From assembly GCF_021497945.1 (NCBI RefSeq), contig NZ_CP046524.1:717501-781500 (forward strand): a DNA stretch of 64,000 bases, read 5' to 3'. The notes beneath the pieces were generated by a model, which saw nothing but the letters and a program-made list of their open reading frames with translations, did no database searches and was not told the DNA's origin. Positions 9,855 to 16,424 of this stretch are shown piece by piece. The DNA is from Streptococcus oralis. Its GTDB lineage: Bacteria > Bacillota > Bacilli > Lactobacillales > Streptococcaceae. Within the stretch, counting starts at the first letter, position 1. The number at the start of each line of letters is the position of its first letter. Made by a program: the position numbers and the translations under genes.

Positions 9855-10088
9855 ATGACCATAATCGAGCGCTTAGAAGAAAAGGTCACTAGGCAAGAAA
9901 GCAAGGTAGCAAGAGAGACAGAAAAACTAGCTGCTTACAGAGAGCAACTGGAGACAGCGATGTTTGCGACGTTCAAAAGGCGTCAAAGCATCAGTCACAT
10001 GAGTTTTGAAGAAGCTCTTGACCATGCCTTTGGTAAAGAAAGACAATTCGATGATTCTGAATTTAGAAAGGATGAAATGAGTGAATGA
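9855..10088 (+). CDS. Small coiled-coil ICE protein
   Basis: 77 residues, almost wholly helical and charged; residues 1-40 look like a coiled coil rich in Glu, Lys and Arg. AAGGAGG lies 9 bp before the ATG. The end overlaps the next gene by 4 bp (ATGA), so translation is coupled. Function unknown; the gene is typical of the Tn5252 backbone. Confidence 0.65.
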   Translation: MTIIERLEEKVTRQESKVARETEKLAAYREQLETAMFATFKRRQSISHMSFEEALDHAFGKERQFDDSEFRKDEMSE

Positions 10089-10468
10089 CAAAAGATTGGA
10101 ATTTTAATCAACCATTAGAAAGTAAATCAGAAAATCAAGGGGATTCAGATAAAATTGCGGCCTTATTTGGAAATCATCAAGGAGGTAATGAAGTAAATTA
10201 TGAAGCAGCTTTTCAAAAGCGAAAACAAGCGCCTGTGACGGAATCAAATTCTAGTTCTAAACCTAAAGTCACAGAGGTTAGAACAGGAAAAGAGACAGAT
10301 ATCACTACAAGTTATCAGCAACATCTTAAAAGACTTATTGCGGATAACAATAGCGATATTCAAAGCAGTCAAAAGAAAATTGAAGAGCTACATACGTTGA
10401 TTGACACAAAGAATAAAGATAATAAGAAATTGCAGTCCATTTATGATGCGATTTCGGAATTACACTAA
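10085..10468 (+). CDS. Conserved ICE protein with C-terminal coiled coil
   Basis: 127 hydrophilic residues. The first ~75 are low-complexity and Asn/Gln/Ser rich, and the last ~50 form a predicted coiled coil. Its ATG overlaps the stop of the preceding gene (coupling). It is followed directly by the terminator at 10468-10493. No catalytic motif is visible and the function is unknown. Confidence 0.65.
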   Translation: MTKDWNFNQPLESKSENQGDSDKIAALFGNHQGGNEVNYEAAFQKRKQAPVTESNSSSKPKVTEVRTGKETDITTSYQQHLKRLIADNNSDIQSSQKKIEELHTLIDTKNKDNKKLQSIYDAISELH

Positions 10469-10493
10469 GCAGTCTTAAAAGGCTGCTTTTTTT
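10468..10493 (+). terminator. Rho-independent terminator
   Basis: AAGCAG(T)C and GGCTGCTT pair around a short A-rich loop and are followed by a run of T. It closes the primase-like operon. Confidence 0.8.
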
Positions 10494-10505
10494 GAGAGGT
10501 TATAG

Positions 10506-10778
10506 ATGTTTACAAAACTTTTTAAGAAAAAACAAGACAATAGTGATGTATTTAAGAAGCTAATTCATAGACTATCTGATATGCCCGTCCAAAATCTTGA
10601 AAAAATTGACAGACTGTTAGATATCATTTTCACTCCAGATCAAGAATCAGAACAAGTAAAAACAGAATCAATTTATAGGGAAGAAACATTGGACGACACA
10701 TTAAAGGAAGCTAAAAATCAACTTCATAAGGAACAATTGGAGAAGAATTTAGAGAGATTTAGGAAAAATAGTCAATAA
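10506..10778 (+). CDS. Small charged protein upstream of pezAT
   Basis: 90 residues, Lys/Glu/Asp rich and helical throughout, with no signal or membrane segment. A GAGAGG ribosome-binding site precedes the ATG. It begins just after a terminator and ends inside the hairpin at 10775-10800, so it is probably transcribed by read-through or from its own weak promoter. Function unknown. Confidence 0.6.
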   Translation: MFTKLFKKKQDNSDVFKKLIHRLSDMPVQNLEKIDRLLDIIFTPDQESEQVKTESIYREETLDDTLKEAKNQLHKEQLEKNLERFRKNSQ

Positions 10779-10800
10779 CGCACCAAAATTGGTGCGTTAT
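10775..10800. terminator. Perfect 12-bp-stem palindrome: terminator and likely PezA operator
   Basis: ATAACGCACCAA is mirrored exactly around AA and followed by ACTTTTTT. It can terminate the upstream gene. It also overlaps the -35 of the pezAT promoter, where a palindromic operator for PezA autoregulation would be expected. The dual role is inference. Confidence 0.7.
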
Positions 10801-10818
10801 ACTTTTTTATGCTATAAT
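10789..10818 (+). promoter_or_regulatory. pezAT promoter
   Basis: TTGGTG (10789-10794), an 18-bp spacer and an extended -10 (TGC-TATAAT, -10 at 10813-10818) lie 28 bp before pezA. The -35 lies within the right arm of the palindrome at 10775-10800, which fits repression by the PezA/PezT complex. Confidence 0.75.
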
Positions 10819-10845
10819 TGAATTATAAAAATAAAGGAGTTTGCC

Positions 10846-11322
10846 ATGATTGGAAAGAACATAAAATCCTTACGTAAAACACACGACTTAACACAACCCG
10901 AATTTGCCCAAATTATAGGAATTTCTCGAAATAGCTTGAGTCGTTATGAAAATGGAACTAGTTCAGTCTCTACGGAGCTAATAGACATCATTTGTCAAAA
11001 GTTTAATGTATCTTATGTCGATATTGTAGGAGAAGACAAAATGCTTAATCCTGTTGAAGATTATGAACTGACTTTAAAAATTGAAATAGTGAAAGAAAGA
11101 GGTGCTAATCTATTATCTCGACTTTATCGTTATCAAGATAGTCAGGGAATTAGCATTGATGATGAATCTAATCCTTGGATTTTAATGAGTGATGATCTAT
11201 CTGACTTGATTCATACGAATATCTATTTAGTTGAAACTTTTGATGAAATAGAGAGATATAGCGGCTATTTGGATGGAATTGAGCGCATGTTAGAGATATC
11301 TGAAAAACGGATGGTAGCTTAA
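10846..11322 (+). CDS. pezA: PezA antitoxin, XRE-family repressor
   Basis: 158 residues, the usual PezA length. Residues 1-65 are an XRE helix-turn-helix (LTQPEFAQIIGISRNSLSRY) that binds the operator; the C-terminal half forms the helical domain that neutralises PezT. AAAGGAG precedes the ATG. The stop overlaps the pezT start (TAATG), giving coupled translation. PezAT stabilises pneumococcal ICEs and islands by killing or arresting cells that lose them. A decayed second copy lies at 16125-16400. Confidence 0.93.
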   Translation: MIGKNIKSLRKTHDLTQPEFAQIIGISRNSLSRYENGTSSVSTELIDIICQKFNVSYVDIVGEDKMLNPVEDYELTLKIEIVKERGANLLSRLYRYQDSQGISIDDESNPWILMSDDLSDLIHTNIYLVETFDEIERYSGYLDGIERMLEISEKRMVA

Positions 11323-12074
11323 TGGAAATCCAAGATTATACTGATAGTGAATTCAAACATGCTCTAGCACGGAATCTTCGTTCTCTGACAAGAGGAAGAA
11401 AGTCCAGTAAGCAACCTATAGCGATTTTGCTTGGAGGGCAAAGTGGTGCTGGCAAGACTACAATTCATCGTATTAAACAGAAAGAATTTCAAGGAAATAT
11501 TGTTATCATAGATGGCGATAGTTTTCGTTCTCAGCATCCACACTATTTAGAACTGCAGCAAGAATATGGCAAAGATAGTGTAGAATACACCAAAGATTTT
11601 GCAGGGCAAATGGTAGAGTCTTTAGTAACAGAATTGAGTCATTTGGGATACAATCTTTTGATAGAGGGAACTTTACGAACGATTGATGTTCCAAAGAAAA
11701 CAGCACAACTCTTGAAAAGTAGGGGATATGAAGTACAATTAGCCTTGATTGCGACAAAGCCTAAGCTGTCCTATCTGAGCACCCTTATCCGATACGAAGA
11801 ACTATACGCTATCAATCCAAATCAAGCACGTGCAACTCCAAAAGAACATCATGATTTCATTGTAAATCATCTAGTTGATAATACACGGCAATTGGAAGAA
11901 CTAGCTATCTTTGAAAGAATTCAAATTTACCAACGAGATAGAAGTTGTGTATATGATTCAAAAGAAAATACAACTTCAGCAGCAACCGTTCTTCATGATT
12001 TACTATTTGGAGAATGGAATCAAGTGGAGAAAGAGATGTTGAAGGTGGGGGAAGAAAAATTGAGAAAATTTTAA
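11322..12074 (+). CDS. pezT: PezT zeta-type toxin, UDP-GlcNAc kinase
   Basis: 250 residues, close to the ~253 of characterised PezT. The P-loop GGQSGAGKT places Lys45 in the expected position, and Asp66 (IIDGDSFR) matches the known catalytic base. Zeta/PezT toxins phosphorylate UDP-N-acetylglucosamine and so poison peptidoglycan synthesis. No frameshift or missing catalytic residue is visible, so the toxin should be active and held by PezA. It overlaps pezA by one base. Confidence 0.93.
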   Translation: MEIQDYTDSEFKHALARNLRSLTRGRKSSKQPIAILLGGQSGAGKTTIHRIKQKEFQGNIVIIDGDSFRSQHPHYLELQQEYGKDSVEYTKDFAGQMVESLVTELSHLGYNLLIEGTLRTIDVPKKTAQLLKSRGYEVQLALIATKPKLSYLSTLIRYEELYAINPNQARATPKEHHDFIVNHLVDNTRQLEELAIFERIQIYQRDRSCVYDSKENTTSAATVLHDLLFGEWNQVEKEMLKVGEEKLRKF

Positions 12075-12122
12075 TCAGTCATGTTTTATGTTAATATCAA
12101 ATAGAAAGAATAGGTGAAAACT

Positions 12123-12401
12123 ATGGAATTAAGAGCAATATTAGGAAAAGAATTTGAGGGGATTGTTATAGAGTTTCAAAATAGAGGAATAATATTTGAA
12201 GGTCAATTTAAAATAATGACTTCAATGTTTTGTAAGAAATATTCAACGGAGTTCTGTAAATTATTGGAAAAGGAAACAGGATTGAACGTGTGGTATGGTT
12301 ATCAGGTTCCTTATTTTTTCTATTACGATAGTGAAAGGTACGATAAAAAAACAGCTTCTCTTGTTGCAGAAGAGTACCAAATTAAAAAAGGGAATTTGTA
12401 A
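12123..12401 (+). CDS. Small unknown cargo protein with WYG motif (first of three)
   Basis: 92 residues from the ATG at 12123, preceded by AGGTG; an in-frame GTG at 12114 is an alternative. The C-terminal half reads KLLEKETGLNVWYGYQ, similar in spacing to KISRLLIERNYWYGKR in the next gene, so the two may be distant paralogs. There is no membrane segment. It lies directly downstream of pezT in low-GC DNA typical of cargo. Function unknown. Confidence 0.5.
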   Translation: MELRAILGKEFEGIVIEFQNRGIIFEGQFKIMTSMFCKKYSTEFCKLLEKETGLNVWYGYQVPYFFYYDSERYDKKTASLVAEEYQIKKGNL

Positions 12402-12458
12402 TAATTTCCGTAGAGGAGTTATAAAACAGTAAATATTTATTATGAGGTTGCAGATTAT

Positions 12459-12671
12459 ATGGGCAAAGTAATGAGACAATATAATGAATTTTATATAAAA
12501 TTGCAAAAAGAGTTTAAACTGGCTCATAATATGACCATAGAAGCTATGCCAGCAAAATTTTCCAACAAAGATTATGTTAAAAAATTTACTTATATGTTTC
12601 CTGATAAAATTTCTAGACTGTTAATAGAAAGAAACTATTGGTATGGTAAACGTATTATTAAAAAAATTTAG
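12459..12671 (+). CDS. Small unknown cargo protein with WYG motif (second of three)
   Basis: 70 basic residues. It shares a WYG tripeptide and a preceding Leu-rich helix with the gene just upstream, suggesting a tandem duplication. The ribosome-binding site is weak (GAGG, far from the ATG). It is possibly a fragment of a longer protein. No function can be proposed. Confidence 0.4.
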   Translation: MGKVMRQYNEFYIKLQKEFKLAHNMTIEAMPAKFSNKDYVKKFTYMFPDKISRLLIERNYWYGKRIIKKI

Positions 12672-12691
12672 TTAAAATTCAGAGTAAAAGG

Positions 12692-12898
12692 ATGTCTTTA
12701 GAAACTAATGATTTTATTCTTGAAACATCTAAATATATAAGAAGACGAGTAAGAAAAAATATTTCGAGTATTGAAGAGAGAAAAACTCAGGCAGATGAAA
12801 TTCGAAAAAAATCTTTAGCAAAATTAAAGCTGCAAACTATAATGGGAAGATTTACTCCATTTTCTTCAGGAATTGAGATTTTGCCCATCTCTTTTTAA
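12692..12898 (+). CDS. Small basic unknown protein (third of three)
   Basis: 68 residues, strongly basic and helical in the middle (Arg/Lys-rich, ~20-50). AAAAGG lies immediately before the ATG at short spacing. It is the last of three small same-strand ORFs between pezT and the invertible cassette. The following 195 bp to the recombinase gene are AT-rich with no recognisable feature. Confidence 0.35.
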   Translation: MSLETNDFILETSKYIRRRVRKNISSIEERKTQADEIRKKSLAKLKLQTIMGRFTPFSSGIEILPISF

Positions 12899-13094
12899 TA
12901 TATTTAAGGATACTTGAAAGTTATATTTTAGAAAAACAATTATGGAGTTCTTAATACGGAATATAGTATAAATGCTGATTTAAAGTGGAGTTTTGTATGC
13001 TTTTTACTTTTGTTGAGTATAAAATCTATTAACTTAAGTCGAACTACAAACATTAATTTAAGATGAAGTAAACTGTAACCTTCGGAAATGTCTC

Positions 13095-13991
13095 TTACTC
13101 GATTTCAGAATGAATCACTGACATAGGATTGAAAGAACTAAGTATTTCTTTTTGTTTTGAATGAGATACGTGAGTATAGATTTGTGTGATTGATATAGAA
13201 CTGTGTCCAAGAATTTGTTGAATATATCGAATATCTACATCATTATCTAGAAGCATTGTTGCAAAGCTATGTCTAAACATATGTGGTGTAATAGTTTTAG
13301 ATAAGCTATTTTGTTCAACGATTTTCTTTAAAATTAAACGTACACTTTGCTCTGACAATGGTTTAGGCGAATATTTTCCTGGGAATAGGAAATCATTAGA
13401 TTCCTTTCCGTTTTTATTTATATATGTTTCTAATAAATTGAAGGTTGTTTGATCTCCTAAAAATAGGATACGCTCTTTCTTACCTTTTCCTATAATATGG
13501 AGTGTCTTATTGGAAAGATTAATATCTTTGAGATGAATGTGACAAAGTTCAGAAATTCTGATACCTGTTGAAAGTAATAGGGAAATAATTAGTAGATTTC
13601 TTTCAGCTTTTTGTTTTTGATAGTCAGTTTTAGATATAACTACTCTCTGCTCTAAATATGAAAAAATATTTTTCAGAATATCATACGGAATCGTTTTAGG
13701 CAATATTTTTTCAGTTCTAAATTGAAAGCGTAATTGATTGAAGGGACTCTCTTCAATTATGTGCTGGTATTTTAGATAATTATAAAACACCTTTATACAA
13801 GCAATTTTTCTTCTTAATGTATTCGTTTTTATGTTAGATTGTGTCAACTCTTCGATATAGGATTCGACATTATCATAGTTTGAATTATAAAATTGCATAA
13901 GATCATTCTTATAAGCTCGAATCGTGTGTGAACTCAAACGCTTATGAGTTTTGCAATAATCTAAGTAAGTAGAAATAAGTTTATAATCCAT
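13095..13991 (-). CDS. XerD-like tyrosine recombinase, probable invertase of the adjacent cassette
   Basis: 298 residues from the ATG at 13991, which is preceded by AAAGGAG on the minus strand. An N-terminal SAM-like core-binding domain (~1-90) precedes a catalytic domain with STGIRISEL (first Arg), KGKKERI (Lys on the beta-hairpin), HMFRHSFATML (His/Arg) and LGHSSISITQIYTHVS (His and nucleophilic Tyr), so the catalytic set is complete. Its 5' end is 56 bp from a 27-bp inverted repeat that recurs in reverse 1.74 kb away. By analogy with recombinases beside hsdS switches it most likely inverts that segment. Its own promoter (minus-strand TATACA, 17 bp, TATAAT) overlaps the repeat. Confidence 0.85.
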   Translation of the reverse strand: MDYKLISTYLDYCKTHKRLSSHTIRAYKNDLMQFYNSNYDNVESYIEELTQSNIKTNTLRRKIACIKVFYNYLKYQHIIEESPFNQLRFQFRTEKILPKTIPYDILKNIFSYLEQRVVISKTDYQKQKAERNLLIISLLLSTGIRISELCHIHLKDINLSNKTLHIIGKGKKERILFLGDQTTFNLLETYINKNGKESNDFLFPGKYSPKPLSEQSVRLILKKIVEQNSLSKTITPHMFRHSFATMLLDNDVDIRYIQQILGHSSISITQIYTHVSHSKQKEILSSFNPMSVIHSEIE

Positions 13992-14046
13992 AAAAATCTC
14001 CTTTATCAATAATCATGCTATTATAAACCTATTTGAGTGCTTTGTA

Positions 14047-14073
14047 TAGTGATAATAAATTGTTATCGGTAGG
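14047..14073 (+). repeat. Left inverted repeat of invertible cassette (27 bp)
   Basis: It is an exact inverted copy of 15786-15812. Inside it GATAA and TTATC face each other across 7 bases, the layout of a tyrosine-recombinase core (two arm-binding half sites around a 6-8 bp crossover). The inner end, GGTAGG, continues as the ribosome-binding site of the gene at 14084. Confidence 0.9.
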
Positions 14074-14083
14074 AGAAACAAAA

Positions 14084-15067
14084 ATGAATAACCTGTATCT
14101 TGAAAACAACTACAAAATAAAATTAATTAAGTCATCTTCCGATATTGACTATGCCGATTCTCTTAAAATTTATTCAAGAGTAACCCCTTCTGACATCATA
14201 ACGAATACAAACGAACTAACATATTGGTTAGATAATAAAACTGAAGGGTTTGATAGTTACTTTTTCTCTCTTTTCTTAAACGATCAAAATATAGGTTTAG
14301 CAATGTGCACTTATTTAAGTTCTGTTAAAACAGTTGTAATTGAATATATAGCCGTTGAGGATGGATACAGAAAAAATAATACTTATCTTAGTTATTTAAA
14401 TGAATTAAGAATGTATATATCGAATTTGTTAGAAGTTACTTATTTCATCTGTGAAATTAGTAATAAAAATGACGGAAGTGAAATTGATGATGAGAGTAAA
14501 ATTTTTAAGATTATTTTATCAATAGAAAATTTTTTTACAGTAGATGCTGTCTACCATACACTACCTTTAGGTATTAACAATGAGTTTAGTAGCTTTGAAG
14601 CAAGATTAATGATTAATTCAAATACTAATATAAAGACTATTTCAAAAGATACTTATATAAGAATTATCCAATCTTTATATTTTGAATACTATGTAAAATG
14701 GTATGAACATTTTTTTAGTGAAAGTGAGAAACTTCAATACATTAATCAAATTCAAAATACTTTTACTGATTTAAAAAATAACCTTGTTGCTTTATCTGAA
14801 CCATTGCAGTTTATTGAAGTTAATAAAGATAAAATCAAAAGTGCAGGTAATATTGAGAAGCTACCTGCATCAAAAAAGAAACTAAACAATGGTTTAATTT
14901 CAATGTTTATATCAATTGTCGTCTTTCCAATTATTATTGTTTCTTATTATAAAATATTTAATGTTTTTGGAATTGATACAAGTACAAATTTTACTCCTAT
15001 AATTGGTGGAATTTCTAGCATAATTGTTAGCATACTCCCGTTCTTACTAAAAAAAGATAATGTCTAG
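14084..15067 (+). CDS. GNAT acetyltransferase-like protein with C-terminal membrane anchor
   Basis: 327 residues from the ATG at 14084, preceded by GGTAGGAG from the inverted repeat; an upstream in-frame TTG at 14033 is less likely. Residues ~10-160 resemble a GNAT N-acetyltransferase (…VVIEYIAVEDGYRKNNTYLSYLNELRMYI, split here as strand then acetyl-CoA-loop-like helix), though the classic Q/RxxGxG/A loop is degenerate. Residues ~265-285 and ~300-318 are hydrophobic, so the protein is probably anchored with the catalytic part in the cytoplasm. It converges on the methyltransferase gene. No substrate can be named. Confidence 0.55.
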   Translation: MNNLYLENNYKIKLIKSSSDIDYADSLKIYSRVTPSDIITNTNELTYWLDNKTEGFDSYFFSLFLNDQNIGLAMCTYLSSVKTVVIEYIAVEDGYRKNNTYLSYLNELRMYISNLLEVTYFICEISNKNDGSEIDDESKIFKIILSIENFFTVDAVYHTLPLGINNEFSSFEARLMINSNTNIKTISKDTYIRIIQSLYFEYYVKWYEHFFSESEKLQYINQIQNTFTDLKNNLVALSEPLQFIEVNKDKIKSAGNIEKLPASKKKLNNGLISMFISIVVFPIIIVSYYKIFNVFGIDTSTNFTPIIGGISSIIVSILPFLLKKDNV

Positions 15068-15783
15068 TGAATTTTAGTACATTTCAAAATTATATTACTA
15101 GAACAGTTTCGGATTCCTGGAAAAAATTTAAAAATCTTATCTAGTCCAGTGAACTTTGTTGCAAAATCGTAGTTATTTGTTATTCTCAGAATGATAGAAC
15201 TTATTATATGAAATTGCTGTTTTTTATTAATTTGAAGTCCTTGTGATTTCAATAAATTTTCAATATATTTTATAGAAAAGATCCAATTACGATGTCTAGT
15301 CTTTAAGTAATCCGTTTCAATTATAGAGACGGATTTTTTATACTTATTACTTCCAAAATACTCAAAACTATTGCTAGGTTCAAATTCTAAATATAAAGTA
15401 CCATCAACTTTTAACACACGTTCAAATTCACTAATCACTTTGCTGGCATCACAATAATTTATCACAGAGCCTACACAGATAATATGATTAAAGTACTCAT
15501 CGATAACAGGAATATTCTCTATATTTCCAATAATTTTGTTAGAAATTGTACTTAATGTTTTTTCAGCAATATCCATATGGATTGTGTTCCCTGATAGCCC
15601 GTAAGTATTCCCTCCTGATCCTGCATTTAGAATAATTTCCTCATTAGAAAAACTACAATTTTTCTGTAAAAATAATTTAATTGACTTATTCGTATATCTA
15701 TACCAACTGTTATACCAGATAACTTCATGTTCATTATAAAACTTTTCTATTTCAACTAAATCTACTTTATCATTCACTTTCAA
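15064..15783 (-). CDS. SAM-dependent methyltransferase (class I)
   Basis: 239 residues from a TTG at 15783 (a GTG at 15777 is an alternative), with GGTAGGGA from the inverted repeat as ribosome-binding site. Motif I appears as ILNAGSGGNTYGL (~residue 52), the acidic residue of motif II as HMDIA (~70), and NHIICVGSVINYCD with LKVDGTLYLEFEPS matches motifs IV-VI of class I methyltransferases. The C-terminal ~60 residues may set the substrate. In the present orientation it follows a good extended -10 outside the right repeat, so it is probably the expressed gene. Confidence 0.7.
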   Translation of the reverse strand: MKVNDKVDLVEIEKFYNEHEVIWYNSWYRYTNKSIKLFLQKNCSFSNEEIILNAGSGGNTYGLSGNTIHMDIAEKTLSTISNKIIGNIENIPVIDEYFNHIICVGSVINYCDASKVISEFERVLKVDGTLYLEFEPSNSFEYFGSNKYKKSVSIIETDYLKTRHRNWIFSIKYIENLLKSQGLQINKKQQFHIISSIILRITNNYDFATKFTGLDKIFKFFPGIRNCSSNIILKCTKIH

Positions 15784-15785
15784 TC

Positions 15786-15812
15786 CCTACCGATAACAAT
15801 TTATTATCACTA
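15786..15812 (-). repeat. Right inverted repeat of invertible cassette (27 bp)
   Basis: This is the exact reverse complement of 14047-14073, including the GATAA/TTATC half sites. On the minus strand it runs directly into the start of the methyltransferase gene. Confidence 0.9.
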
Positions 15813-15820
15813 GTATACCA
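15812..15820 (-). promoter_or_regulatory. Extended -10 promoter facing into the invertible cassette
   Basis: On the minus strand TGG-TATACT lies immediately outside the right repeat. No clear -35 is visible, as is usual for extended -10 promoters. Transcription would start within the repeat and read the methyltransferase gene as drawn, or the acetyltransferase-like gene after inversion. The left repeat has no equally good promoter pointing inward. Confidence 0.55.
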
Positions 15821-15830
15821 TAAAGTCATT

Positions 15831-16124
15831 TTTAGTAGCTTGATTTGTATAATGATTTTTTTAGTTAGAATTAAATGTTATTGGTCAACTATAAAGTAAA
15901 ATACTGTTTTGAAATTATATCTAATACTTTTGAGTCAATTACAAACTTACAACAACTCGAGAATTGTGTAGTTTGAAGGAAATAAGTACAAGTTTATTAG
16001 AAATGTAGCATTTTATATGATTATCAAGAAAAATTCTAATTTTAGAATTATATTTTCTATTAGTTCAGAATCTGTTTTTATTTTTAAATGTTATAATAGT
16101 GTTATCAAGTAAAAAGAGCATGCT
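15831..16124. other. AT-rich spacer without recognisable genes
   Basis: This ~290-bp stretch between the cassette and the pezAT relic has no open frame of note, no hairpin with T run and no repeat that I can see. Confidence 0.6.
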
Positions 16125-16400
16125 ATAATTGGTAACAATATAAAATTCTACGAAAGACACATGGCCTGACAAAAACAGATTTGCTCGAATTGTATAAATT
16201 TTACGCAATAGCCCTTAGCTGTTATAAAAACGGAACAAGTACTATTTCAACTATTTGCTAGGAATTCATAGAAGATGTGTCTATGTTTCAAAAATAGATC
16301 AAGGTTAAGCTTCTGTCACTCTTCAATAATGCCTTTTTGGGTAATAGAGTAGGGTCGAGGAAGAGATGTAGAAGGTGGGACAGGAACGGTTGTGTGAATT
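16125..16400 (+). pseudogene. Relic of a second pezAT operon
   Basis: 16125-16260 aligns base by base with the start of pezA at 10846: the start codon is ATA, one base is missing after codon 8, and after that shift the frame reads LTKTDLLELYKFYAIALSC then YKNGTST where pezA has LTQPEFAQIIGISRNSLSRYENGTSS. 16353-16400 matches the 3' end of pezT (VEEEM, stop, KVGQERL against VEKEMLKVGEEKL). About 950 bp of the middle are deleted, and several stops are present. It is non-functional and marks an old duplication or a junction of two elements. Confidence 0.8.
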
Positions 16401-16424
16401 AGTTTCAGGTAATGGAGATAAGAA

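Larger units (their letters stand above)
14047..15812. other. Putative invertible DNA segment with two convergent genes
   Basis: A 1766-bp segment bounded by 27-bp perfect inverted repeats lies next to a XerD-like recombinase gene. It carries two convergent genes whose stop codons overlap by 4 bp (15064-15067). Each gene starts within ~15 bp of its repeat and takes its ribosome-binding site from it. A promoter outside one repeat would therefore express one gene at a time, depending on orientation. The repeat and gene geometry are seen directly; inversion is inferred. Confidence 0.75.
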
